Source: Aquibium oceanicum
GTDB taxonomy: Bacteria; Pseudomonadota; Alphaproteobacteria; Rhizobiales; Rhizobiaceae
Direction: 5' to 3'
Assembly (NCBI RefSeq): GCF_001889605.1
Contig: NZ_CP018171.1
Span: 1,696,501-1,760,500 of the forward strand
DNA length: 64,000 bases
Position 1 is the first letter of the stretch. Each line of letters starts with the position of its first letter. The notes beneath the pieces are model-generated. The model was not told the origin of the DNA. It did not search any database and saw nothing but the letters and a program-made list of their open reading frames with translations. The position numbers and the translations under genes were made by a program. Shown one piece after another: positions 39,139 to 47,388 of this stretch.

Positions 39139-39158
39139 GCGCCGGGATTTCCCGGCGC
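39139..39158. promoter_or_regulatory. Perfect palindrome upstream of the CII-like gene
   Basis: GCGCCGGGA-TT-TCCCGGCGC: nine-base perfect arms around TT, 114 bases before the CII-like start. It could be a protein-binding site or a hairpin; there is no T-run after it, so it is a poor rho-independent terminator. Confidence 0.4.
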
Positions 39159-39271
39159 GGGAATGATGCGCGTGCCCGCCGCAGGCGGGACGGGAAGCCG
39201 ACGATTTGGCTTTCCGAGCAACGAATGCCCGGAGCCATGGCGAAGGGCCAACAGGCCACGAGGAGACGACC

Positions 39272-39775
39272 ATGCAGGAATTCACGCAGCGCTGGCGCAC
39301 GCGGCTGCTGGCGGCGCAGACCGACCTGATCGATGCCTATGGCGGTTGCCGCCGGGTGGTCGAGAACCTCGAGATATCCAGAAGCCAGGTCGGCCGCTGG
39401 TATGGCGGCATCGATCGCGACGTGATGCCGACGCCGATCGTCATGGCTCTGGAATCCGACGGCAATGTCGGCCGTCCGATCGTTTCGGCGATACCGATCG
39501 AGTTTCTCGGCCTCGAAGTCAGCGGCGGGTCCGAGCGCGGGGCCGATCTGGCCTGCATTTCCGGCCTCAACGCGGACCTCGTCGCGGCGTCCGGAGAAAT
39601 GATGGTGGAGACGGTACGCGCCAAGGCGGACGGCATCGTCACACCAGGGGAGGCCCAACGCCTCCGGGCCCTCTCGCGCAAGATCGAGCGCATCCGCGCA
39701 CAGATCGACGACGTCCTCGCCGGTGCCGAGGCGCGCGAGGGGCTCAGCGTCGTTCGCGGCGGAGCGGCGTCATGA
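39272..39775 (+). CDS. CII-like phage regulatory protein
   Basis: A 167-residue protein. 'LLAAQTDLIDAYGGCRRVVENLEISRSQVGRWYGG' (about 10-44) is an HTH like those of phage CII/regulatory proteins; the middle is unassigned; 'KADGIVTPGEAQRLRALSRKIERI' forms a helical tail. ATG 39272 has GAGGAG upstream. Its place after the cro-like gene in the early operon matches lambda cII. Confidence 0.65.
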   Translation: MQEFTQRWRTRLLAAQTDLIDAYGGCRRVVENLEISRSQVGRWYGGIDRDVMPTPIVMALESDGNVGRPIVSAIPIEFLGLEVSGGSERGADLACISGLNADLVAASGEMMVETVRAKADGIVTPGEAQRLRALSRKIERIRAQIDDVLAGAEAREGLSVVRGGAAS

Positions 39776-40137
39776 GCGGCGGTGCACGCCAAGGGGTGAT
39801 GGGGGACCGGATCAAGATCAGGATCGATCGGAAGCCGGACCCCACGATCCTGCTGCCAGACGGCACGCAGGCGCCGAAATATGACGGGTCGACGGCCTGC
39901 GCGGACTGCGGTCTGGAAATGTGGCTGATCGGCCATCGCAACTTCGTCGCGCGCGACGACGAGCGGCCCGACCGGATCGAGGGCTCGCTGGTCGACATCT
40001 GCCTTCGCTGCGCCGTGAAGGTGCAGGGCATCCTGACCTATGGCCGCAACCGCAATGTGACCATGCGCGACCACCAGACGATCGTGACCTGCGCCTCCCT
40101 GGTGCGTGCCATCGAGCGGGAGGCCAGACATGCGTGA
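39772..40137 (+). CDS. Small zinc-binding phage protein
   Basis: A 121-residue protein with CADC at about 42-45 and CLRC near 77-80, the spacing of a zinc ribbon. No family name is known to me. ATG 39772 overlaps the previous stop by 4 bases. The sequence before it in the same frame is not coherent. Confidence 0.6.
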   Translation: MSGGARQGVMGDRIKIRIDRKPDPTILLPDGTQAPKYDGSTACADCGLEMWLIGHRNFVARDDERPDRIEGSLVDICLRCAVKVQGILTYGRNRNVTMRDHQTIVTCASLVRAIEREARHA

Positions 40138-40357
40138 GGGCGGCGCGCCGATCTCCGAGCGGTTCCATCTCGACGAGATGATCGACGGTCTGGCCAGCGA
40201 CCTGCGCGAGCTGCGCGCGGGAAAGATTTCGGTGCGCGAGGCCAACGCCCGCGCCGCGCTCGCCAAGCAGATCCTGCGCGGCGTGCACTACGTCGTCGTG
40301 GCGCAGAAATTCCTGTCCGAGCAGGCGAAACTGACCAACGGTGGAGAAGGATCATGA
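40130..40357 (+). CDS. Small helical phage protein
   Basis: A 75-residue helical protein ('FHLDEMIDGLASDLRELRAGKISVREANARAALAKQIL'). It overlaps the upstream gene by 8 bases and the GcrA-like gene by 4. No family is recognised. Confidence 0.6.
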   Translation: MREGGAPISERFHLDEMIDGLASDLRELRAGKISVREANARAALAKQILRGVHYVVVAQKFLSEQAKLTNGGEGS

Positions 40358-41091
40358 GCGGCGCCTATCCCGTCACCTTCGCCTGGACGGACGAGGCCAT
40401 CGCGCGGCTGAAGAAGCTGGTTGAGGAGAAGCTTTCCGCCAGCGACATCGCGGCGCGGCTGTCGAAGGAGTTCGCGCCGATCTCGCGCAACGCCGTGATC
40501 GGCATGATCCGCCGAAAGGCCAAGGCGGGCTTCCCGCAGCTGAAGGCGCCGGCGCGCACCGGCGCCATTCGGGCGCCGGGAGCGGCGGGAAAGCCGGCGA
40601 AGGTGGTTCGCCCTTCGACAAAGGCTCAGGATGCTCACCATGAGGGGCGGTCGGCGCGATACGCCATCAAGGCGCCGCCGCGGCTGACCTCGGCAAACGA
40701 TCCGAAAGGTTTCGATCCCGACCTGAAGGCGCTCGCGGACCTCGCGCCGGCGAAGAAGCCGGTCGAAACGCTGGCGCTGGCCGTGCAGCGCGCGGTGACG
40801 AACGCCAAGGCCTACGACGCCGCCAGCCGGCACCTGACGCTCACCGAGCTTCAGACCGGCGACTGCAAGTTTCCGGTGACCGACGATGCCGGCGGGGCGC
40901 ATCGTTTCTGCGGCGGGCAGGCGCTTCCGGGCAAGGGTCCCGGCGGCTTCGGGTCCTATTGCGCGCATCACCAGGCCCGCTGCGGCGGCGGCCCTTCGAC
41001 CTTTCGACAGGCTCAAGACTCGGGACGCGCGGCCGGGAAGCCCGCACCGCGCGCCACCGCGCGCTCCTTCGGCGAATGGGCGGCGGCATGA
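40354..41091 (+). CDS. GcrA-like regulator with in-frame repeat insertions
   Basis: A 245-residue protein. The N-terminal domain ('FAWTDEAIARLKKLVEEKLSAS', then 'ISRNAVIGMIRRKAK') matches the GcrA HTH. The C-terminus ('TLTELQTGDCKFPVTDD', 'HRFCGGQALPG' and 'SYCAHHQ') matches its Cys-rich sigma70-binding end. Host GcrA recruits RNA polymerase to m6A-methylated GANTC promoters. Two short peptides (about 85-99 and 213-225) are translations of a dispersed DNA repeat. A phage copy could redirect host cell-cycle transcription. Confidence 0.78.
   Translation: MSGAYPVTFAWTDEAIARLKKLVEEKLSASDIAARLSKEFAPISRNAVIGMIRRKAKAGFPQLKAPARTGAIRAPGAAGKPAKVVRPSTKAQDAHHEGRSARYAIKAPPRLTSANDPKGFDPDLKALADLAPAKKPVETLALAVQRAVTNAKAYDAASRHLTLTELQTGDCKFPVTDDAGGAHRFCGGQALPGKGPGGFGSYCAHHQARCGGGPSTFRQAQDSGRAAGKPAPRATARSFGEWAAA
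40607..40650. repeat. 'CTTCGACAGGCTCAGG' type repeat inside the GcrA-like gene
   Basis: A G+C-rich dispersed repeat carrying GGCTCAGGATG. Related copies are at 40990-41028, 41834-41881 and, more distantly, 44871-44920. This copy keeps the reading frame open. Confidence 0.6.
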
Positions 41092-41384
41092 ACGCGCCGG
41101 TGATCCGCCGCCTTGCCACGACGGTGGCCGGTGCCGTCTTCGGGGCGGGGCTGCTGTTGTGGGCGTTTCCGGTGCGCGGCGAGATGCTCGCGATCCTCCA
41201 CCCCCGCGAGGGGGGGGAGGTGGCGCGGGCGCAGCCCGTGACGGAGGGGGGGACTCTTTCGCGAGATCTCGCCAAGTTCCCCCCCTCCGTCGCCTGCGAC
41301 GACACCTCCCCCCCACTGCGTGGGGTGGAGGATAGCCGCGGCGCGATCGCGCGACCCTTCGCAGCGCCGGGGGCCTCCCGATGA
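41088..41384 (+). CDS. Small protein with signal-like N-terminus and repeat-derived tail
   Basis: 98 residues. The first about 32 have a signal-peptide or single-helix pattern ('RRLATTVAGAVFGAGLLLWAFPVRG'). The remainder is encoded by palindromic repeat DNA (41195-41335) and is unlikely to be a folded domain. It overlaps both neighbours by 4 bases. Confidence 0.5.
   Translation: MNAPVIRRLATTVAGAVFGAGLLLWAFPVRGEMLAILHPREGGEVARAQPVTEGGTLSRDLAKFPPSVACDDTSPPLRGVEDSRGAIARPFAAPGASR
41195..41335. repeat. Palindromic repeat pair inside a coding frame
   Basis: Two inverted copies of the CTCCCCC/GGGGGAG family meet here, with CCCGTGACGGAGGG near 41238 and CCCTCCGTCGC near 41284. Confidence 0.6.
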
Positions 41385-41887
41385 GCGGCGAAGGCGCGTT
41401 CTACCGCTACACGGTGAAGTGCGACCGCGCGTTCAACGCGGCGATCGAAAAGGCGGCGAGGAAGGCCGGCGTCTCGGCGACGACGTTCGTGCAGACGCAT
41501 TTCGACGGCATCCTGGAGGCTGTCCCTCCGCCGCCGCTTCCGGGCCGGCATCCCGACCACGAACCTTCGGCGCCGCCGCCGCGTGCCCACCGCGTGCCAC
41601 ATGTTCCCGACGGCGTGAACCTGACCCGGACGGAGCGCGCGCTGCTCGATGCGCTCGCCGCCCGGGCGGACGGCGACGGCCATGTGTCGGCCGGCATGGA
41701 GCTGCTCGCCCGCGACATCGGTACCACGCCGGGTTCGGTGCGGGTGGCGATGACGCGGCTGCGGGAAAAGCACGTGGTCAGGATGATCCGGCGCGGCACC
41801 TGGAAGCAGACGGCGGTTTCTGCGGTGCGGTTCGTGCCCCTTCGACCCTTCGACGGGCTCAGGGCTCAGGATGAGGGGCGGCCATGA
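41381..41887 (+). CDS. HTH phage regulatory or replication protein
   Basis: 168 residues. An N-terminal part ('YTVKCDRAFNAAIEKAARKAGVSATTFVQTH') is ribbon-helix-helix-like. A C-terminal winged helix ('LTRTERALLDALAARADGDGHVSAGMELLARDIGTTPGSVRVAMTRL', about 85-132) follows a Pro-rich linker. The last about 15 residues come from a dispersed repeat. It overlaps both flanking genes by 4 bases. Confidence 0.6.
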   Translation: MSGEGAFYRYTVKCDRAFNAAIEKAARKAGVSATTFVQTHFDGILEAVPPPPLPGRHPDHEPSAPPPRAHRVPHVPDGVNLTRTERALLDALAARADGDGHVSAGMELLARDIGTTPGSVRVAMTRLREKHVVRMIRRGTWKQTAVSAVRFVPLRPFDGLRAQDEGRP

Positions 41888-44634
41888 ACGCGCCGGCTGC
41901 CGGATCGTCGTTTTCTCCCGACGCCTATACCGCGTTCCTCTCGGGCAAGATCGCGCCGGCGGCGTCGATCGGTTTCGAGGTCGATCCGGGCTCGGTCAAT
42001 CCGCTCCTGAAGCCGATGACGCAGGCGATCGTGCCATGGGCGTGCCGGGGTGGGCGACGCGCGCTGTTCCTGCGCTTCGGTCTGCACAAGACGTCGACGC
42101 AGCTGGAAGTCCTGCGCCAGTGCATGATGCATGCCGGGGGCCACGCGCTCCAGGTCGTGCCGCTCGGCGTGCGCCACGAGTTCTTCCTCGAACAGGCCGA
42201 GCGTCATCCCGACCTGGAGCTCAAGTTCGTCAACCGGCCGCAGCAGATGGAAGGCCAGAATGCGCCCGGCGCCGGGCGCAAGCTCATCCACCTCACCAAC
42301 TACGAGACGCTGCGCGACGGGAAGCTCGATCCGCTTCTGTTCACCGCCGCATCTCTGGACGAGGCGGCCGTCCTGCGCGGCTTCGGCGGCACCAAGACGT
42401 TCCGCAATTTCATGGCCACCTTCGCGGGCGATCCGCGCGACGGGTCGGCAAAGCACGAAGGGGTAAAGTACCGCTTCGTTGCGACGGCCATTCCCGATCC
42501 CAACGAGTATGTCGAGCTGCTCGCCTATGCGGCGTTCCTCGGTGTGATGGACGTGGGCGAGGCCAAGACCCGGTTCTTCAAGCGGGACTCGACCAAGGCG
42601 GACAAGCTCACGCTGCATCCGCACAAGGAGGAGGAGTTCTGGCTGTGGGTCTCGTCCTGGGCGCTGTTCGTGCAGCAGCCCTCCGACCTCGGCTTTTCCG
42701 ACGAAGGATACGAACTGCCGCCGCTCGACATCCGCTGGCACGAGATTGCGTCCGACCACGGTACGGCGGGGGTGGAGCGCGACGGGCAGGGCCGCATGTT
42801 CGCCGACGCCGCGCATGGCGTGACCGAGGCGGCGCGCGAGAAGAAGCGTTCGCTGGCCGCCCGCATCGACAAGATGATGCAGATCCGGGCCGAGGAACCG
42901 GAGGCGCACCGGCTGATCTGGCACGACCTCGAGGATGAGCGGCGGGCGATCGAGGCGGCGATCCCGACGGTGAAATCCGTCTGGGGCACACTCGGCGACG
43001 AGGAGAAGGAAGCCCGGGTCGTCGGTTTCGCGCGCGGCGAATTCGCCGAACTCGCGACCAAGCCGGTGATCAGCGGCTCCGGCTGCAATTTTCAGCGGCA
43101 CTGCTCGCGCAACGTCTATCTCGGCATCGGCTTCAAGTTTCACGACTTCTACCAGTCGCTCTTCCGCACCCAGCGATACGGGCAGGCGAACCGCGTTCGC
43201 GCCGACCTGATTTACACCGAGGCCGAGCGCGGCACGCGGCGTGAACTGGAGCGCAAATGGCGCGAGTTCGAGGCTCAGGCCGCAAGGATGAGCGCCATCA
43301 TCCGCAAGTTCGGCCTGGCCGAACAGGCGATCGGCAACGCCATGAAGCGGTCGATCGGCGTCGAACGGCAGGTCGTGACGGACGTGCCGCCGGATGCGGA
43401 CCGGCCGTGGCGGTACCGGCTGGTGCGCAACGACACGGTGGCCGAGACGGCCATGATGGACAGCGACAGCGTCGACCTGATCGTCACCTCGATCCCCTTT
43501 TCCACGCAGTACGAGTACACGCCCGCGGTCGAGGATCTCGGCCACAACGAGGACGACGCGCGCTTCTGGCGGCAGATGGACTTCCTGATCCCCGAACTGC
43601 TGCGCGTGCTGAAGCCCGGTCGCAAGGCGGTGATACACGTCAAGGACCGCATCGTGCCGGGCGGCATCAACGGCCTCGGCTTCCAGACGGTCTCGCCGTT
43701 TTCCGACGATTGCTCGGCGCGTTTCCGCGCCCACGGCTTCGCGCTCCTGGCGCGGGTCTCGATCGGCACCGACGTCGTGCGGGAGAACAACCAGACCTAC
43801 CGGCTCGGCTGGTCCGAGCAGTGCAAGGACGGGACCCGCATGGGCCACGGCATGCCGGAATACGTGCTGGAATTCCGCAAGCCGCAGACCGACCGGTCGC
43901 GCGGCTATGCCGACCGGCCGGTGACGAAGGACAAGCCCGATTTCGTCTCCATCGTCGACGGACGGCCGACGGCGCCCGGCGACGACGATTTCGACGCCCG
44001 CCGCATCCGTCCCGTCGCCGGCACCGGCTATTCGCGCGGCCGCTGGCAGCTCGACGCCAACGGCGTTTGGCGATCGTCGGGGGACCGTCTGCTCCTGCCC
44101 GGGGAACTGGCGCGGCTGATCAAGGCCGACGGACGCGGCATCTACCGCGGCTGGAAGGACTGGGCGCTCTCCCACGTCTACGACCGGGAACTGCACGTCG
44201 CCTTCATGGAGGCGCTCGACGAGGCCGGACGCCTGCCGCCGACCTTCATGATCGCGCCGCCGCACCTGCCGCCGGATCATCCGCACATTCGCACGGACGT
44301 GGCGCGGATGCGCACGCTCAACATGATCCAGAAGGCCAAGGGGCGGGAGATGCACCTGTGTCCGCTGCAGTTCGACATCGTCGAGCCGGCGATCCGCGAT
44401 TTCACCATGCCGGGCGAGGTCGTGTTCGATCCCTTCGGCGGGATCATGACCGTGCCCTACTGTGCGCTGCGCATGGGGCGCCGCGCCATCGCCACCGAAC
44501 TCTCCCCTGAATACTTCGCCGACGGATGCCTGCACGCCGCCACGGCCGCCGCCGGCGGCCAGGCGCCGAGCTTCTTCGACATGCTCGCGGACGAGACGAC
44601 GGGCGAAGCCGAACCGGCGGAGGCAGCGGAGTGA
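41884..44634 (+). CDS. SNF2-like ATPase / DNA methyltransferase fusion
   Basis: A 916-residue two-part protein. The N-terminal part resembles an SNF2 helicase lobe but with altered motifs: 'FGLHKT' (G66-T70) for GxGKT, 'LTNYE' near 140, and Asp159-Glu160 as motif II. The C-terminal half is an amino-methyltransferase in beta-class order: 'TSIPF' (S536-F539) where most have (D/N/S)PP(Y/F), then the SAM motif 'DPFGG' (D849), with 'ATELSPEYF' after it. Phage fusions with a TSIPF motif are known to me from memory. It probably methylates phage DNA during replication; target unknown. No endonuclease partner is adjacent. Confidence 0.75.
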   Translation: MNAPAAGSSFSPDAYTAFLSGKIAPAASIGFEVDPGSVNPLLKPMTQAIVPWACRGGRRALFLRFGLHKTSTQLEVLRQCMMHAGGHALQVVPLGVRHEFFLEQAERHPDLELKFVNRPQQMEGQNAPGAGRKLIHLTNYETLRDGKLDPLLFTAASLDEAAVLRGFGGTKTFRNFMATFAGDPRDGSAKHEGVKYRFVATAIPDPNEYVELLAYAAFLGVMDVGEAKTRFFKRDSTKADKLTLHPHKEEEFWLWVSSWALFVQQPSDLGFSDEGYELPPLDIRWHEIASDHGTAGVERDGQGRMFADAAHGVTEAAREKKRSLAARIDKMMQIRAEEPEAHRLIWHDLEDERRAIEAAIPTVKSVWGTLGDEEKEARVVGFARGEFAELATKPVISGSGCNFQRHCSRNVYLGIGFKFHDFYQSLFRTQRYGQANRVRADLIYTEAERGTRRELERKWREFEAQAARMSAIIRKFGLAEQAIGNAMKRSIGVERQVVTDVPPDADRPWRYRLVRNDTVAETAMMDSDSVDLIVTSIPFSTQYEYTPAVEDLGHNEDDARFWRQMDFLIPELLRVLKPGRKAVIHVKDRIVPGGINGLGFQTVSPFSDDCSARFRAHGFALLARVSIGTDVVRENNQTYRLGWSEQCKDGTRMGHGMPEYVLEFRKPQTDRSRGYADRPVTKDKPDFVSIVDGRPTAPGDDDFDARRIRPVAGTGYSRGRWQLDANGVWRSSGDRLLLPGELARLIKADGRGIYRGWKDWALSHVYDRELHVAFMEALDEAGRLPPTFMIAPPHLPPDHPHIRTDVARMRTLNMIQKAKGREMHLCPLQFDIVEPAIRDFTMPGEVVFDPFGGIMTVPYCALRMGRRAIATELSPEYFADGCLHAATAAAGGQAPSFFDMLADETTGEAEPAEAAE

Positions 44635-45029
44635 CCGGGGTTCCCGAATACTCGCCCGCCATGCTGCGGCTCTTCCTGCGGGCGCGGGCGGTGCACGAGG
44701 GGTCGGCGGCGCGGTTCGCCCGCCGCACCCGCAAGGCGGCGAAGGTGACGGAAGCGCAGTTCGAGAGCGCGTGGACGGGGCGGCTCACTTCCCCGCAACC
44801 CCGCTCGCGGCTCTGGGGCGCGCTCGGCCTGGTGCCGGCCGACCACGGGGTGATGCTGACGGCGGGCGGGCAGTCCTTCGAGGCCGGGCTTTGCCCGGCA
44901 CCTCAGGATGAGGGCGGTGGAAACATGGCCCCGGCCGAAGGCCGCAAGGCCGACCGGCCGTCGCGCCCTGTGGCGCGGCCGTCAGCAGCGAGCGGCGAAG
45001 CCGCGGCAAGCGGAGGACAAGAGAGATGA
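44631..45029 (+). CDS. Small basic phage protein with repeat-derived C-terminus
   Basis: 132 residues from GTG 44631, overlapping the methyltransferase stop (GTGA). Residues 1-75 are basic and helical ('LFLRARAVHEGSAARFARRTRKAAKVTEAQFESAW'), perhaps DNA-binding. Residues about 80-132 translate two repeat elements (44871-44920 and 44936-45008). Confidence 0.5.
   Translation: MTGVPEYSPAMLRLFLRARAVHEGSAARFARRTRKAAKVTEAQFESAWTGRLTSPQPRSRLWGALGLVPADHGVMLTAGGQSFEAGLCPAPQDEGGGNMAPAEGRKADRPSRPVARPSAASGEAAASGGQER
44936..45008. repeat. 'GCGGCAAGCGAAGGACA' type palindromic repeat, in frame
   Basis: Clearly homologous to 51773-51860 (shared AGCGAGCGGCGAAGCCGCGG). An inverted relative is inside the primase gene at 48054-48136; related elements are at 45268-45345, 61428-61500 and 63076-63150. 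Confidence 0.65.
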
Positions 45030-45409
45030 TCTCGCGGCATCCGGAGCGGGCGGAATATGACTGGCGCGGTTTCGCGGCCGCGCTGCGCGGGCGGCTGGCG
45101 AACGACGGGCGCGGCTACCGGGCGCTGGCCGACGAGATCGGCGTGACGGTCACCGACCTGTCGCGCGCCGCCTCGGGGCAGATGGTCTCGGTCGGCAAGG
45201 TCTTTGCCATCTGCGACTGGATGGAGCTGCCCGAGAGGCGGTTCTACTTCAATCCCTCCGCTCACGGGCGCATCGGCCCTGCGGGCCTGCCCTGCGCGGG
45301 CGCGCCGGACGACCGGCGGGCCGCCGTCGCGGCCGTTGCTGACGATCCTGCCTCAACGAAATCAACCCGTTGCACCGGGTCAAACGTGAAACAGGAGGCG
45401 CGTCCATGA
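45026..45409 (+). CDS. XRE-like HTH phage protein
   Basis: 127 residues. 'RGYRALADEIGVTVTDLSRAASGQMVSVGKVFAICDWMEL' (about 29-68) is an XRE-type HTH. From about residue 80 the frame runs through a palindromic repeat. ATG 45026 overlaps the previous stop by 4 bases. Confidence 0.65.
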   Translation: MISRHPERAEYDWRGFAAALRGRLANDGRGYRALADEIGVTVTDLSRAASGQMVSVGKVFAICDWMELPERRFYFNPSAHGRIGPAGLPCAGAPDDRRAAVAAVADDPASTKSTRCTGSNVKQEARP

Positions 45410-45645
45410 CCCCGTCAACCCTCTGGGGAAGCCCGGGATCCATCACCGCTGACCGACTGCACGGGCTGCCCGAGCAGATGCAGCGCGAGGGTATCCTGAT
45501 GCTCGCCGACATGGGCGAGCCGGAGGGGATCACCCGGCGACGGCTCGGACTGTCGGCCGGCGAGATGGACGTGCTGGTCAACGGCAGCCTGGAGCCCTGG
45601 CGGCGAGCGGAAGAGCCGTTTTCCAAGTTCGGGAGTGTGGAATGA
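45406..45645 (+). CDS. Small phage protein of unknown function
   Basis: 79 residues with a possible HTH-like middle ('EGITRRRLGLSAGEMDVLVNG'). It starts 4 bases inside the upstream gene. At its 3' end a new ribosome site and ATG (45654) appear, but that frame soon runs into low-G+C DNA of an opposite-strand gene. Confidence 0.55.
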   Translation: MTPSTLWGSPGSITADRLHGLPEQMQREGILMLADMGEPEGITRRRLGLSAGEMDVLVNGSLEPWRRAEEPFSKFGSVE

Positions 45646-45707
45646 GGAGGGCGATGAGCGGAGCCTTTGGTGTCAGGCTTCGTGTATCCAATCTCGTTGG
45701 GAACCGC

Positions 45708-46364
45708 CTACGCGACGTGCCTGTCAAATTCGGGGGTCTCAGGGTGGAGGCGACACCGCAACACAAATCGGCGGGGATGTTCATCGAACATATGGATGTA
45801 CGCGATTACCGTAGTGCTTTCCGGCCATTTATTGAGCAGTTCGCCATCTTTTTTTGCAGCAAGCTTGTACTGCAACGAGTGTGGACCACTACCACGATCT
45901 TCCCATCCACGAACATACTGCGTGCCTCTCTTAGTATCGATCAACTTGTCGTCGACTTTGATTTCACCAACACTCCAAATGGCGCCCCCGATGCCTTGAA
46001 CATCGGGACGAATGAAAATCACGCCACGCCTGTTCCAATTTACAAGCCGCACGACCAAAAGCTGCGGTTCATCCAAATCGAATGCTACATCGAGCGTGGG
46101 TTGAGAATCACCAAGCAGGAAGTTGGTCTGCTTTTTCTGCTCGGCGTTCTGTCGATACAGGAAAAAAATCGTCGCTGCCGCTGCGATGGTCGCAGCCCAG
46201 CCGCTGAGCGCGCCCACCCATTCGCGAAAACAATGCTGGTCTGCATTGCCGCACCAGTGCGCGGTGCGGAAAAGCGCAAAATCAGTAGCCGCAAGGAAGG
46301 TAAAGGCGCCGAGAAACGCGCACCATCCAAGTACAAGAAGCGTGCTCTTACAACCCGAAAGCAT
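45708..46364 (-). CDS. Opposite-strand membrane protein (accessory, moron-like)
   Basis: 218 residues with two membrane helices (about 6-25 and 50-70) and a soluble C-terminal domain ending 'MFDEHPRRFVLRCRLHPETPEFD'. No family is recognised. G+C is clearly lower than in the flanking early operon and the gene is inverted relative to it, as expected for a moron expressed from its own promoter in the lysogen. The plus-strand frame across it is not coherent. Confidence 0.7.
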   Translation of the reverse strand: MLSGCKSTLLVLGWCAFLGAFTFLAATDFALFRTAHWCGNADQHCFREWVGALSGWAATIAAAATIFFLYRQNAEQKKQTNFLLGDSQPTLDVAFDLDEPQLLVVRLVNWNRRGVIFIRPDVQGIGGAIWSVGEIKVDDKLIDTKRGTQYVRGWEDRGSGPHSLQYKLAAKKDGELLNKWPESTTVIAYIHMFDEHPRRFVLRCRLHPETPEFDRHVA

Positions 46365-46414
46365 GTCGAGTTCAATAGCATCATCGGCATGAACATTGCG
46401 AGGGCGGTGTGATG

Positions 46415-46750
46415 CTACCCGTCCCTCTTAATCCTAGGCCTGCGGCGGTTCCAGTCGGGCGTTCTGAAGCCTTTTCGGGCGACGGACTTCGGCGGCTCGG
46501 GGAGCAGGATGCCGGCCTCGTCGGCGGCTTCCGCGAAGGCCTCTCGGGCGCGGGCGAGGGTGGCGGCGGTGTAGGCGCCTTCCATGGCCTGCAGCACGGC
46601 CTTGCGCGCCGCCAGGTGTTTCGACGTCCAGTTCACAGGCCAGCCGGTGAGCAGGATCTCCGCCGCCTTCTCGGGCGACGTCACCGCATGGGCGACATTG
46701 CCGGCGCGGCCGAGCGAAACGCGAACGGGCGGAGAGAACTGGCCAGGCAT
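46415..46750 (-). CDS. DUF982-like protein within the prophage
   Basis: 111 residues. 'VTSPEKAAEILLTGWPVNWTSKHLAARKAVLQAM' followed by 'ARAREAFAEAADEAGILL' matches the DUF982 pattern. The C-terminus is basic (RRRPRIKRDG). It is on the minus strand, behind the low-G+C membrane gene, and divergent from the DUF1643 gene. The function is unknown. Confidence 0.65.
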   Translation of the reverse strand: MPGQFSPPVRVSLGRAGNVAHAVTSPEKAAEILLTGWPVNWTSKHLAARKAVLQAMEGAYTAATLARAREAFAEAADEAGILLPEPPKSVARKGFRTPDWNRRRPRIKRDG

Positions 46751-46821
46751 ACGCGACCTCACGACAACAGCGGCGGAAACGGCGGCGGGGGCGACGGGTT
46801 CCGGCGGTCGCAGGAGCGGGG

Positions 46822-47388
46822 ATGATGCAGTCGGATCTGTTCGGCACCCCCATGCATCGGCACGCAACGTTTTCGGCTGACGGAACCTGCCGGCTGACGC
46901 TGGTGCGGCGGTGGGGAGCGGGGCCGAGGGCGTGCATGATCGGGTGCAACCCCTCTCGCGCCGGCACGGATCGGGACGATCCGACATGCCTGTGGTGGAC
47001 GAACTGGGGGCAGGCGCTCGGCTATGGCGGGTTCATCGCGGTGAACCTGTATCCGCGCATTTCCAGCAGCCCGGACGAATGCCGCAAGTGGGCGAACTGG
47101 GAGGCGAACGGGCCGGACTGGCATGCCCGCGACGCCATCATGGCGAACCTCGACGTCGTCGTTCGCGTGGCGAAGTCGGCGGACATGGTCATTGCCTGCT
47201 GGGGCGCGATCGCATGGGATGCCGGCTGGATCGATCATGTCATCGAGCACATCCAGACCGGGGCGGCGCCCTGGCCGGACATCCATTGCTTCGGCGTCAC
47301 GCAATCCGGCGCGCCGATGCACCCGATGGCGCGTGGCAAGCACCGCCTGGCGCCCGACGTCGCGCCGAAGCTCTGGAGGGCTGCATGA
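46822..47388 (+). CDS. DUF1643 family protein
   Basis: 188 residues with the DUF1643 core: 'MIGCNPSRAGTDRDDPTC' (about 39-56), 'FIAVNLYPRIS', and 'VIACWGAIAWDAG'. Function unknown; it is frequent in phages. Two tandem ATG codons (46822 and 46825) are possible starts. It overlaps the primase gene by 4 bases. Confidence 0.78.
   Translation: MMQSDLFGTPMHRHATFSADGTCRLTLVRRWGAGPRACMIGCNPSRAGTDRDDPTCLWWTNWGQALGYGGFIAVNLYPRISSSPDECRKWANWEANGPDWHARDAIMANLDVVVRVAKSADMVIACWGAIAWDAGWIDHVIEHIQTGAAPWPDIHCFGVTQSGAPMHPMARGKHRLAPDVAPKLWRAA

Noticed and set aside
38880-39271. Long minus-strand frames opposite the cro-like and CII-like genes (38376-39658)
   Set aside because: They are Arg/Pro-rich shadows of repeat DNA and of plus-strand genes with good ribosome sites and HTH domains.
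41884-44634. Complete restriction-modification system
   Set aside because: Only a methyltransferase fused to an SNF2-like part is seen; neighbouring genes are small HTH proteins with no nuclease motif.
45642-46412. Plus-strand open frame of 256 codons
   Set aside because: The first few codons may be a cut gene start, but the rest is the shadow of a coherent minus-strand membrane protein.
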